Source: Oligoflexus sp.
Lineage (GTDB): Bacteria; Bdellovibrionota_B; Oligoflexia; Oligoflexales; Oligoflexaceae
NCBI GenBank assembly: GCA_014378195.1
Contig: JACMOC010000063.1
Location: forward strand, 1-40,423
Direction: 5' to 3'
Length of the DNA: 40,423 nt
Numbering within the stretch: position 1 is the stretch's first letter; each line of letters opens with the position of its first letter. This document shows positions 17,201 through 24,695 of this stretch, one piece after another. The notes under the pieces are model-generated. The model saw only the letters and a list, made by a program, of their open reading frames with translations, ran no database searches and had not been told where the DNA came from. A program made the translations under genes and the position numbers.

Positions 17201-17935
17201 ATGACTCAGAAAGTAGCTTTTATTACGGGTGCCAATCGGGGTTTGGGTTTTGAAACGGCGCGGGAACTTGGCGAAAAAGGTGTGCGGGTCATTCTAGGAT
17301 CGCGCGACAAAGCCAAAGGCGAAGATGCGGCAAAAAAACTTGCCGCTCAGGACATCGAGGTGCTTGTATTAGAGTTTGACGTCAACTCGATTGCCGATCA
17401 CAAAAAAGCTTATGATTTTATCGATAAGACATTTGGGCGCCTCGACATCCTTGTAAATAATGCCGGCGTCTTTCTCGACAAAGGTTTGGGTGGCAACACA
17501 ACGCTTGAGGCGTCACAAGACATCCTGCGCAAAACCTTCGATTCAAATTTTTTTAATATCGTCGCACTGACTCAAACCCTACTGCCTCTCGTTCGCAAGT
17601 CGGAAGCCGGCCGCATCGTGAACCTTTCCAGCATACTCGGCTCCCTGACTCTGCACTCCGATCCCAGCTCGCCAATATATAATTCCAAAGCGTTTGCATA
17701 CAACGCTTCAAAAACAGCCCTAAATGCGTTCACGGTGCATTTGGCTCACGAACTCAAAGACACTAAGATCAAGGTGAACTCGGCTCATCCTGGTTGGGTG
17801 AAAACGGATATGGGTGGAGCGGACGCTATGCTCGAACTGAGTGAAGGTGGCAAAACGAGTGCACATCTTGCGCTACTTCCTGAAAACGGCCCAAATGGGG
17901 CTCTAATCCATCTGGGACAAGCACTTCCCTGGTAA
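17201..17935 (+). CDS. Short-chain dehydrogenase/reductase (carbonyl reductase-like)
   Basis: A 244-residue classical SDR. It has the cofactor motif TGANRGLG (9-16), the structural NNAG (86-89), a Ser in NLSSILGS (catalytic Ser around 144-148) and the YNASK pair (Tyr167, Lys171). An Arg and Lys after the second strand (SRDKAKG) suggest NADP(H). The closest style is the plant/animal carbonyl reductase-like subgroup with an insertion before the Tyr. The substrate is unknown. It is monocistronic: a clear terminator follows. Confidence 0.9.
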   Translation: MTQKVAFITGANRGLGFETARELGEKGVRVILGSRDKAKGEDAAKKLAAQDIEVLVLEFDVNSIADHKKAYDFIDKTFGRLDILVNNAGVFLDKGLGGNTTLEASQDILRKTFDSNFFNIVALTQTLLPLVRKSEAGRIVNLSSILGSLTLHSDPSSPIYNSKAFAYNASKTALNAFTVHLAHELKDTKIKVNSAHPGWVKTDMGGADAMLELSEGGKTSAHLALLPENGPNGALIHLGQALPW

Positions 17936-17959
17936 GGGCCGCTACGCGAACATAAATAT

Positions 17960-17981
17960 GCCCTCGGTCTGAGGGCGTTTT
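17960..17981 (+). terminator. Rho-independent terminator after the SDR gene
   Basis: A 6-bp GC-rich stem (GCCCTC / GAGGGC) with a 5-nt loop, followed directly by GTTTT, 25 bp after the SDR stop. Confidence 0.8.
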
Positions 17982-17988
17982 CCCGCTA

Positions 17989-18030
17989 GTCTCTCCTTGG
18001 ATTTGAGATCCAATTCAAGCAAGGAGAGAC
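17989..18030 (+). promoter_or_regulatory. Hairpin that masks the MAPEG gene Shine-Dalgarno
   Basis: A perfect 11-bp inverted repeat (GTCTCTCCTTG at 17989-17999, CAAGGAGAGAC at 18020-18030, 20-nt loop) ends four bases before the GTG start at 18035. The right arm contains the AAGGAGAG ribosome-binding site, paired with CTCTCCTT on the left. If transcription starts upstream of 17989, ribosome access would depend on melting or competing pairing. This is a direct sequence observation; regulatory use is inference. Confidence 0.5.
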
Positions 18031-18034
18031 ACCC

Positions 18035-18415
18035 GTGAACTATTTGGTTTTGTCAGCTGTCCTAGGATTTATGTACATAGGCCTCGCTGTGTCGGCAGCC
18101 ACCAAAGTGCGCGGCACGAAATGGAATGCCGGCCCGCGTGACGAACTGCAAGCGCCGCTTACAGGAATTCCGGGGCGGCTTGATAGGGCTTCCAAAAATT
18201 TCCTTGAGACCTTTCCGCTATTCCTCGCAGCTTATCTCGCTTTATCCATCCAAGGCCGGCAGACGGCTCATTTAGGGGAGCTTGGAATCCAGACCTACCT
18301 CGCTGCCCGCGTTGTTTACCTACCCCTCTATGCGTTCGGAGTTCCTTACGTGCGCTCGCTCGTTTGGATGGTCAGTATCGTCGGGATTTTTATGATGCTC
18401 ACCACGGCTTGGTGA
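18035..18415 (+). CDS. MAPEG-family membrane protein
   Basis: A 126-residue integral membrane protein with about four helices. It matches MAPEG (membrane-associated proteins in eicosanoid and glutathione metabolism): a GPRDE segment after helix 1, then the signature GRLDRASKNFLETFPLF, whose Arg, Asn and Glu line the glutathione site in family members, and the late AARVVYLPLYAFG helix. Bacterial members are often glutathione-transferase-like, but substrates are rarely known. The GTG start has AAGGAGAG at good spacing, inside the hairpin noted separately. Confidence 0.82.
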   Translation: MNYLVLSAVLGFMYIGLAVSAATKVRGTKWNAGPRDELQAPLTGIPGRLDRASKNFLETFPLFLAAYLALSIQGRQTAHLGELGIQTYLAARVVYLPLYAFGVPYVRSLVWMVSIVGIFMMLTTAW

Positions 18416-18542
18416 GCCTGTCATCCAGCGGAAGAAAAACGTCCCGATTCCAAGGGATTGATGGGTCGCTAGTATAATCACGGCGAGCGAACCCATGCTT
18501 CCCTCGATCAGACCGAAGTTGATGGTAAGGACGCTAATCACA

Positions 18543-19246
18543 ATGAAAAAAATCAATCTCGTAGGGAAGCTTATACTTGCGCTCAGTTTTTTATCGCTGA
18601 GTAGCGCTTCCTTTGCCTAGTCTTCCTCAGTTCCCTTGCGAGCAACAGTGCCGAAGCGGCAGAAGCTCGCTTCGACGACTTAACGGTTTTGAGTCAAGGT
18701 CAACGTGATGCGTACACGGTCCAAACGCTGGCGGGCATGAGCCAGGACGAACTTGACATTCTCTATGCAAGTTTAGACAGTGGTGCATTGCCGTCAGGCG
18801 AATACCATGGAAAGGTAATTTTTGATGACAGCTAGAAAAATGAAATCGAGCGCATGCTCGCCATCGTCTCCCCTTACGGAGTGCTTGAGAAAATCATCAA
18901 GAAAGTTGGAGTGTCTATTTGGAAAGGCAAGATCTTTCAAAATGAAACTCAGTCTTTGACCAACCGCATCGGTTTGATGAAACAGTATCCGGCGCATGTT
19001 TTCTGCGGTCAAAGTCTTTTGGATTCGCGTCGCGAGTCTACCATACTCGACTATAACCTTGCCGAAGACTTGTCGCACTATAACCCTATGATCGACTGGC
19101 AAATGACCCGTCGCGGGCTCGGCGTTCGGGATGAGATTCGCATGGTGCATCCAGGTCTATACCTGGGCCGTGCTTACGTAAGAAATATGTTTGCACTCAA
19201 CTTTGTCATCGAACGCAATGATGTGGGTAGCGACTCTCAGGCCTGA
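18543..19246 (+). pseudogene. Secreted hypothetical protein, frameshift plus in-frame TAG
   Basis: ATG 18543 opens a signal peptide (MKKINLVGKLILALSFLSL) that ends in a TAG at 18618. In another frame, entered at about 18605-18617, the sequence continues as a coherent protein: ASNSAEAAEARFDDLTVLSQ, then LDSGALPSGEYHGKVIF. It is then cut by TAG at 18833-18835 and runs on in the same frame to 19246 (VSIWKGKIFQNETQSLTNRI, ILDYNLAEDLSHYNPMIDW, RDEIRMVHPGLYLGRAYV). The order 'LPxGxxxGK..., WxGKxF, NRI, LDY, RDEIRxVxPGLYLG' reminds me of an uncharacterised family found in several bacterial phyla; I cannot name it. Two independent lesions make a functional product unlikely. Confidence 0.7.
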
Positions 19247-19296
19247 GCAAACACCTGTAGTCATTGAGTGATTTGATTGGTAGGAAAGGAAAGTGG

Positions 19297-19482
19297 TTGC
19301 GTAAAGTCTTTGTGGTGCGCGTGATCATGGTGAACCTTTTGATTGTCGGTTGTTCACCCGAAATCTCTTCGGAACTTCACGATATCAAAGTGAATCTGCT
19401 AAGCGGGGATGCGCCCTTGCAAGGGCGCTCTTTGTTTGATGCCCTCACGATGGAAAAAGCAAGCAGCAGTACCTTTGAATAG
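19297..19482 (+). CDS. Very short lipoprotein-like peptide, possibly a remnant
   Basis: A TTG at 19297, preceded by AGGAAAGG, gives a 61-residue product with a lipoprotein signal: RKVFVVRVIMVNLLIVGC, lipobox IVGC with Cys19. Only about 40 residues follow, with no recognisable domain. A perfect 18-bp palindrome followed by TCTTTGTTTG (19411-19433), which looks like a terminator, lies inside the frame. The gene may be the surviving 5' end of a larger lipoprotein gene, or the peptide may end naturally near the hairpin. It overlaps a minus-strand frame. Confidence 0.35.
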   Translation: MRKVFVVRVIMVNLLIVGCSPEISSELHDIKVNLLSGDAPLQGRSLFDALTMEKASSSTFE

Positions 19483-20153
19483 CGTGTGCCTTTCCCTTTT
19501 CCCGCGTTGCGCCTTGCGATCGACGACCAAAGCCAAATTTGCGCGTTCAGATCTGCTACCCCATGTTCGATCAGCGAGATTTGGGTGCGGAATATATAGT
19601 CTGAGCCCAGGAGTTCCTCTATAGACTTTAATTTTTCGCCGCAGATTTTGCCGCTCAGTCTGGAGAGGAAAAACATGCCGTATGAATCGAGGTACCACTG
19701 AAGGAAAATGGCCCCGGCCGTGGGCAGGACATGATCAAAGACAACAAGAGATTTAAGGATCTCAAATAGCCCCGCGGGAAGCAAGCGGAACGACTTCGTG
19801 TTTTTGACTACCGTCACGGTAGCTCATTGCAGCTCTGCATATTTTTCGAAAAGGCGAATCACCTGCAAGGGCTGCATTTGAAAATCGACAAAATGATTGG
19901 ATGAGTGAAACCTGTTTTTGATAAGGTCGTTCTGAAAGAGGACTTCTCTGGTCTGAAAGCTGTCCGAAGAAAATCCGGTAATAAGCATCGCACACTTGAG
20001 TGTGACGGGATGGGAATCTTCAATATTTCTTCGGCTCACACTTGGCTCCTCATACTCTCGCATTCTTAAAATCAGACCCACTAAGTTATTATAAACAAGG
20101 GGTTTTGTTAATTCTTTTCGATGAGTAAGAAATTGATTTGAATTGTGATTCAC
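19377..20153 (-). pseudogene. Unrecognised reading frame interrupted by one TGA
   Basis: A GTG at 20153 opens 109 codons ending at TGA 19824-19826. The same frame reopens at once and continues, without any other stop, for about 148 codons to 19377. Read through, it would be a soluble 258-residue protein of mixed charge, with AT-rich codons in the first half and segments such as KSFRLLPAGLFEILKSLVVF and SDYIFRTQISLIEHGVADL in the second. I do not recognise a domain. The first 110 bases of the plus-strand lipoprotein peptide overlap its 3' end, so the last 35 or so codons may not be genuine. Alternatives are two small genes or chance openness; the single TGA makes nonsense decay attractive. Confidence 0.4.
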
Positions 20154-20235
20154 ATATTTTTATGCGAAGAATGGGAAGTTATGGATCTATAAGTGGGTAG
20201 AAATAAAATCTCGTTACTCTAACGTTAGGACAGTT

Positions 20236-20748
20236 ATGAAGGCATTCATGTTCGCCTTGAGTTTGATGGCTAGCGGCTCTTCGTATGCAGCCGATCTTAA
20301 AGTTGGTGATGCGGCACCGGGTTTCACGGCCCAGAATCAAGCCGGTCAGCCTTTCGATTTGAATGCGCGTAAAGGTCATTGGACTATCCTGTACTTCTAT
20401 CCGAAAGCAGGCACGCCCGGATGCACAAAACAAGCGTGTGCGTTTCGCGACTCAATCAAAAAGATTCAAAAGGAAGGCGCCGAGGTCTACGGAATCAGTG
20501 CCGATACCGTTGCCGAACAAAAAACCTTCCATGACGAACACAAGCTTGGCTTCGATCTTTTAGCTGATCCCGATGACAAAGTGATCGCCCTTTACGGCAG
20601 TAAAATGCCGGTGGTGAACATGTCGAAACGTTGGACGTTTATCGTGGATCCGGAACTTAAAATTGCATCTGTAGATAAGGATGTCGATCCTCTTTTGGAT
20701 GCGCAGCATGTCGCGGATAAGTTGGTGGCATTGAAAAAAAAGAAGTGA
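20236..20748 (+). CDS. Exported peroxiredoxin (Bcp/PrxQ type)
   Basis: A 170-residue thiol peroxidase. The N-terminal 18 residues are a Sec signal peptide (FALSLMASGSSYAADL), unusual for Bcp, which is normally cytoplasmic, so it should detoxify peroxides in the periplasm. The active site is P-x3-T-x2-C: PKAGTPGC with peroxidatic Cys63 and the resolving Cys68 five residues later (CTKQAC), the alpha2-type PrxQ arrangement. The conserved late Arg is in SKRWTFIVD. AGGA lies five bases before the ATG. It is the one intact gene among several decayed neighbours. Its electron donor could be the DsbD/redoxin system further along the window (inference). Confidence 0.9.
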   Translation: MKAFMFALSLMASGSSYAADLKVGDAAPGFTAQNQAGQPFDLNARKGHWTILYFYPKAGTPGCTKQACAFRDSIKKIQKEGAEVYGISADTVAEQKTFHDEHKLGFDLLADPDDKVIALYGSKMPVVNMSKRWTFIVDPELKIASVDKDVDPLLDAQHVADKLVALKKKK

Positions 20749-21730
20749 TTGCGCCCGAAGCGCAGTCTAAGTAAACGCTAAAAGACGCCGCTTTTTTTAA
20801 TTCCTCTTCGAGCGTTGCAACAAACTCCCTCGTATTCAAAGGCTTGGTGAGGTGGGCATTACAACCTACTTCACTTGTTCTTTCTTTTTCTTCGGTCTCA
20901 AGCATGCCCGATTCGATTTTAGCGAGATCAAGAATGTCATCGATAATACGGGTGAGGCTTTTGCTATTACGTACTATGGTCTGAATAAATCTATCCCGCT
21001 CCTCGCCTGTGATCGAAGTGTCGCGCAGAAGTTCGGCGAATCCCAGTATTGCGGCAAGAGGGGTTCGGATCTCATGGGACATGTTCGCAAGAAACAAAGA
21101 TTTGGTCTGGTTTGCGTTCTCCGCCTCAATTTTCGCCTGCTCAAGATCGAGTCGTGCCTTTACTTTTTCTGTGACATCAATGGAGTGAACGTACGCTCCA
21201 TAGGGCGTTCCATCAGGTTCGAAAATTCTCATGCAGGTGATATCGTGGTAAGTGTCATGCATCATTCCGTCAGGTTCGAGGCTGAATGTAACGAGGACTT
21301 CTTTAGCTGCAAATGGGTGTCCGGTCTCAAAAACTTCGCGCATGCGCATTTCAATGGACTGTCCTCGCAACTGCGGAAGTGCATCGAATAGGGGTCTGCC
21401 CAGTAGCGGCGTGTCGGGAAAAGATCTTTGATACATGAAATTCAAGCGTTCGAAGATAAAGTCGGGGCCTCTCCAAAGCGCCATCGCCACCGGTGAGTAT
21501 TGAAAAACGGTTTCGAGCTTTAAGGTCTCGAAGGCAATTTTTCTTTCGATGTTTTTTCGTTCGCTGATGTTGGTGAAAAAAACCGCCAGACCGTCGTCAT
21601 TCTTAGGATAGACCCACACCTCTGTCCAAAGATCGAGAGGTTTGTAGTAATCTTCGAAGCTCACGAATATGCGCTCGGTCATAGCCTTAAGATACGATAT
21701 ACGAGTGTCCCTGGCTAGCGAAGTGCTTGC
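20657..21730 (-). pseudogene. PAS-PAS-HisKA histidine kinase fused by deletion to receiver tail
   Basis: The frame is open from 21730 and has an ATG at 21682. It begins inside a PAS domain (YKPLDLWTEVWVYP...VFFTNISERK), so the N-terminus is missing. A full second PAS (about 50-175) and a HisKA helix follow, with the phospho-acceptor His203 in SLFLANMSHEIRTPL. At residues 262-270 (around 20880-20900) the dimerisation helix passes directly into SEVGCNAHLTKPLNTREFVA, the last strand and helix of a response-regulator receiver with its Lys280 in TKP. The whole HATPase domain (N, G1, F, G2 boxes) and most of the receiver, including its Asp, are absent. It therefore cannot autophosphorylate. The last 40 or so codons are antisense of the peroxiredoxin gene. 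Confidence 0.8.
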
Positions 21731-22003
21731 TCAACTCGTCCACTCTCCTTGTCAGCCGAAAGTCCTCCGCAGAGAGCCATGAAGTTATTCGCTGTTATAG
21801 GAACGGTGTTGCCAAACATTCCCACAATCACTTTACCTAGAGATTTGCCATCCACTTCATATTCTATTTCGCACCCGGTTTGTTATCGCTTCCGGATCAG
21901 GCTTAGATTGTCTAGATTCTATTCGTTTGTGATTTTGTTCGTGCGCTGCAACATGGACCGATAAGCTAAGGAGGAATGGTAAACTGAGATAAAATAAACG
22001 CAT
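21715..22003 (-). pseudogene. N-terminal fragment of an exported cyclophilin (PPIase), frameshifted
   Basis: ATG 22003 (AAAAGG just upstream) begins a signal peptide, MRLFYLSLPFLLSLSVHVAA, then a short linker and PEAITNRV. The frame then shifts by +1 near 21862. The next frame reads CEIEYEVDGKSLGKVIVGMF and GNTVPITANNFMALCGG, the unmistakable start of a cyclophilin-type peptidyl-prolyl isomerase. After LSADKESG the similarity ends and a stop follows at 21715. All catalytic residues (the Arg/Phe/Gln core, FMALC onward) lie in the missing two thirds. The right end of the truncated kinase begins exactly where this fragment stops, so one deletion probably joined the two genes. Confidence 0.75.
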
Positions 22004-22039
22004 GCAACCTTTTCTTCGCGCGAGAGTCGAAACATTTTG

Positions 22040-22062
22040 AAGGGAAATGGCTTCCCTTATTT
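22040..22062. other. Small inverted repeat in the plsC upstream region
   Basis: A 7-bp perfect stem (AAGGGAA / TTCCCTT, 5-nt loop) followed on the plus strand by ATTTTA. It could be a weak terminator or an operator. It lies between the cyclophilin fragment and the Fur-like site. Confidence 0.3.
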
Positions 22063-22083
22063 TACCGAGAACACTAACATTAA

Positions 22084-22098
22084 CGATAATCATTATGA
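22084..22098. promoter_or_regulatory. Fur-box-like iron operator
   Basis: CGATAATCATTATGA matches 12 of 14 specified positions of the 7-1-7 Fur consensus (TGATAAT-N-ATTATCA), and the extended 19-bp classic box at about 15 of 19. It is 81 bp upstream of the cyclophilin fragment start (minus strand) and 135 bp upstream of plsC (plus strand). Which of the two it served cannot be decided from sequence. Confidence 0.5.
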
Positions 22099-22232
22099 AG
22101 GAATAGAGCGCTTTGGTGCACGAATTTGACCCGAGTCGGATCGAAGGGACACTGCAGCGATTTTTTGTCCTTAGCAAAATGAGGCAGTTTCGTTTTTGAG
22201 TTCCAGGACTTAAATTTCAGGGTGAGCATGCG

Positions 22233-22925
22233 ATGAAACAAGGGCCCATTAAAAAGACGATCAAAATCCTCCTCATTGTGTTGGTCCTAAGGCCCCTCGT
22301 TTGGTTGTTGCTCGGGGTAAACAGGTTCTCGCATCTCAAAGTGCCGCTAGAAGGTCCGATGATTATCGCGCCCAACCATAATAGTCACCTTGATACGCTC
22401 CTGTTTTATGCAATCCTCCCTTTGAAGGTTGCCGTGCGGACGCGTGTCATCGCAGCTGGGGATTATTTCGGGAATATTCCGATCGTTTCTTGGTTTCTCT
22501 TCAGCTTCTGCGGAATGGTGCCTGTTTATCGACCACAAGCCCCGAAAGTCGAAGAGGGTAAAAAAATAAAGACTAGCAAGTCGCCCCTTGAATCCATGGG
22601 CGAGGCCTTGAGCGAAGGTGATGTACTTTTGTTGTACCCTGAAGGAACAAGGGGTAAGCCCCAGGAACGTTCCGCGCTAAGAAAAGGGATTGTTTACCTG
22701 GCCTGCAGCTTTCCCGAAGTCCCTATCTATCCTGTGTTTGTTAAAGGCCTCGGCAAAGCCCTACCGCGCGACTCATTTATCTTGATTCCGCTCATTCCAG
22801 TCATTGAGATACAAGATCCGATTTTTGCTAAAGACAAAACGCAACGTATGGTTTTGGAAGAGCTGGAAAATGCGTATTCCGGTATGGAACGCAAAGTTGC
22901 CCCTCAAGATAGGCGCGAAAAATGA
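22233..22925 (+). CDS. 1-acyl-glycerol-3-phosphate acyltransferase (PlsC family)
   Basis: A 230-residue membrane-associated acyltransferase with one N-terminal hydrophobic helix (10-28). The catalytic NHNSHLD gives His49-x4-Asp54, and LLLYPEGTRG supplies the glycerol-phosphate-binding EGTR motif. Family role: acylation of lysophosphatidate to phosphatidate, or of a related lysophospholipid. The stop overlaps the next start by four bases (ATGA), and the next genes use phosphatidate and CDP-diacylglycerol, so the three genes form one phospholipid operon. This may be a second, specialised copy rather than the housekeeping PlsC. Confidence 0.88.
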   Translation: MKQGPIKKTIKILLIVLVLRPLVWLLLGVNRFSHLKVPLEGPMIIAPNHNSHLDTLLFYAILPLKVAVRTRVIAAGDYFGNIPIVSWFLFSFCGMVPVYRPQAPKVEEGKKIKTSKSPLESMGEALSEGDVLLLYPEGTRGKPQERSALRKGIVYLACSFPEVPIYPVFVKGLGKALPRDSFILIPLIPVIEIQDPIFAKDKTQRMVLEELENAYSGMERKVAPQDRREK

Positions 22926-23860
22926 GCAATAACATCGTCATAACATCTGCAATTATTCTGTGTTCCGCACTTCTCATCGCACAGCTCATCATATATGTGA
23001 TGATAAAGATGCGGCCCGATAAGGACTATCAAGAGCTTGTTTTACGGACTCGATCGTGGTGGTGGATCGTTGTCCTGGTCGAGACCTCGCTCTATTTTGG
23101 CAAAACATCTTTCATCGTTTTGCTTGGGCTCGTGAGTTTTTTTGCGATGCGCGAATATCTTTCCCGCGTCCATACCAGACGTAGCGACCGCGACACGCTC
23201 TTTCTACTTTTCCTTGCTATCCCGATGCAATTCGTTCTGATCTATCGTGGGATGTTTATTGAGTTTCTGTGTTTTGTTCCACTCTATAGCATGAGTGTTA
23301 TAGTCCTGGCTCTTTTAGTGTCAGGTCCGCCGCGTGGCTTCATTATGGCTCTCGGGACGGCGCAGATCGGGCTATTTAGTACCGTCTATTCGCTTGGGCA
23401 CTTCGCCTATCTTGGTCTTTCCGATGACCCCAATAGTAACCAAATCATAGCAGGCAACATACTTTTGCCGATATTTCTGACCCAAATTAATGATGTGTTT
23501 CAGTACATGTGCGGCAAAGCCTTTGGTAAGCATAAAATTATGCCGCAGATCAGCCCCAAAAAGACAATCGAAGGATTTTCCGGAGGGCTTATTTTGACCT
23601 CAAGTCTGGCTGCTGTTATAGCACCTTACGTGACGTCGCTCACTCACCTTCAAGGATTTGTCGCGGGTCTTACACTTGCCTCGCTTGGGTTCCTTGGTGA
23701 CGTTTTGATGTCGGCCATCAAACGCGATCTCGACATCAAGGATTTCAGCCAACTTGTCCCGGGGCATGGCGGTATCCTCGATCGTATCGACAGTTTGATT
23801 ATCGCCGTCCCCATTTATTTTCACCTGGTGCGCGCCTTTTCGAATGGATGGCTCTCATAA
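22922..23860 (+). CDS. Phosphatidate cytidylyltransferase (CdsA family)
   Basis: A 312-residue polytopic protein with about eight TM helices. The C-terminal CdsA signature is intact: SAIKRDLDIKDFSQLVPGHG directly followed by GILDRID, with the two Asp that bind metal. An upstream KHKIMPQISPKKTIEG stretch is also typical. It makes CDP-diacylglycerol from phosphatidate and CTP. Translational coupling to plsC through the ATGA overlap and a following CDP-alcohol phosphotransferase make a pathway of phosphatidate to CDP-DAG to phospholipid likely. The N-terminus is longer than in E. coli CdsA, as in the YnbB-like branch. Confidence 0.9.
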   Translation: MSNNIVITSAIILCSALLIAQLIIYVMIKMRPDKDYQELVLRTRSWWWIVVLVETSLYFGKTSFIVLLGLVSFFAMREYLSRVHTRRSDRDTLFLLFLAIPMQFVLIYRGMFIEFLCFVPLYSMSVIVLALLVSGPPRGFIMALGTAQIGLFSTVYSLGHFAYLGLSDDPNSNQIIAGNILLPIFLTQINDVFQYMCGKAFGKHKIMPQISPKKTIEGFSGGLILTSSLAAVIAPYVTSLTHLQGFVAGLTLASLGFLGDVLMSAIKRDLDIKDFSQLVPGHGGILDRIDSLIIAVPIYFHLVRAFSNGWLS

Positions 23861-23956
23861 GTGAAGTCAACACATACTCGAAAATAGTTCCTGGTTTCCT
23901 GAAACTCATCGCCTTGGGCCAAGTCCCAACTAATCCTTCAGTCTGGAGTTGAACCT

Positions 23957-24625
23957 ATGGAAGAGAACCGACGACCTGTTGCCTCACGCAATACGAGCTG
24001 GGCAGCCCGTATCTCAACATTTCTCAAAAATGCCGGTGTTTCACCCAACACGATATCAATCTCAAGCTCCGTTTTTGCTCTGATTGGGGCAACTGCTTTT
24101 ATAATGTCCTGTTGTGCCGTTGATCCCGTAACACGGGGCCTGTGGCTGGTCCTAGGTTTGGCGGGAATTCTAGGGCGACTGTGTGCGAACCTTTTTGATG
24201 GCATGGTTGCCGTCGAGGGGGGACTCAAAACCCCGGCCGGCGAACTTTTCAACGATATCCCCGACCGAATCTCGGACCTTGTTTTGCTTGTGGCCGCTGG
24301 TTACGTGGCAGCTCAAGGCGTTGAGCACCCTGAGCTTTGGATTCAACTCGGTTGGGCCGCTGGAGCGCTTGCGATCATGACTGCCTACCTTCGGTTTGTG
24401 GGGGCCGCACAGGGCGTCGGGCACTTCTTCCTCGGCCCTTTTGCCAAGCAGCAGCGTATGGCGGCGCTGAACGCAGCCTGTGTTTTGAGTATAGCTTTGG
24501 AGCCTCATCTTCTTGCTGTCGGCACCATTTTCCGTACGGCGCTCGGAGCTATTGTTTTGGGTTCTATCGTGACCTGTATTCGGCGTGTGCGCGCAATTGC
24601 AGGCGCTTTGAATAAAAAAGGCTGA
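23957..24625 (+). CDS. CDP-alcohol phosphatidyltransferase-like protein with altered motif
   Basis: A 222-residue, roughly six-helix membrane protein. The family motif D-x2-D-G-x2-A-R-x8-G-x3-D-x3-D reads NLFDGMVAV at 78-86, then G95, Asn99 and Asp103. The second Asp, both Gly and the last Asp are kept, but the first and third Asp are Asn and the Arg is Val. The last Asp is the catalytic base in characterised members, while the changed positions take part in metal and CDP binding. I recall homologues with a similar DGMVAVEGG version beside PlsC and CdsA genes, so this looks like a subfamily rather than decay. The substrate alcohol is unknown. There is a 96-bp gap after cdsA, and a bidirectional terminator follows. 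Confidence 0.78.
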   Translation: MEENRRPVASRNTSWAARISTFLKNAGVSPNTISISSSVFALIGATAFIMSCCAVDPVTRGLWLVLGLAGILGRLCANLFDGMVAVEGGLKTPAGELFNDIPDRISDLVLLVAAGYVAAQGVEHPELWIQLGWAAGALAIMTAYLRFVGAAQGVGHFFLGPFAKQQRMAALNAACVLSIALEPHLLAVGTIFRTALGAIVLGSIVTCIRRVRAIAGALNKKG

Positions 24626-24642
24626 GCCGGTTGCTGGATATA

Positions 24643-24679
24643 AAAAGAGCGTGTTAGGGGAGACCCAACACGCTCTTTT
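24643..24679. terminator. Bidirectional Rho-independent terminator
   Basis: A 13-bp perfect stem (AAAAGAGCGTGTT / AACACGCTCTTTT) around an 11-nt loop, with T-runs on both exits (CGTTTTT on plus, A-run on minus). It separates the phospholipid operon from the convergent megasynthase gene. Confidence 0.92.
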
Positions 24680-24695
24680 CGTTTTTACGAAGTCC

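Noticed and set aside
19824..19826. TGA read as selenocysteine
   Set aside because: The following sequence shows no obvious SECIS-like hairpin and the context has no redox motif; nonsense or two genes are simpler.
21749..22177. Overlapping short frames on both strands as separate genes
   Set aside because: The minus-strand frames resolve into one frameshifted cyclophilin start; the plus-strand frame is its antisense.
6120..24690. One simple inversion of 6.1-24.7 kb separating FAAL-KS-AT-ACP from AMT-C
   Set aside because: Inverting the segment would make the domains collinear, but the ACP tail ends in a natural C-terminus and terminator, and neither the AMT N-terminus nor the SDR 5' half lies at 24.6-24.7 kb.
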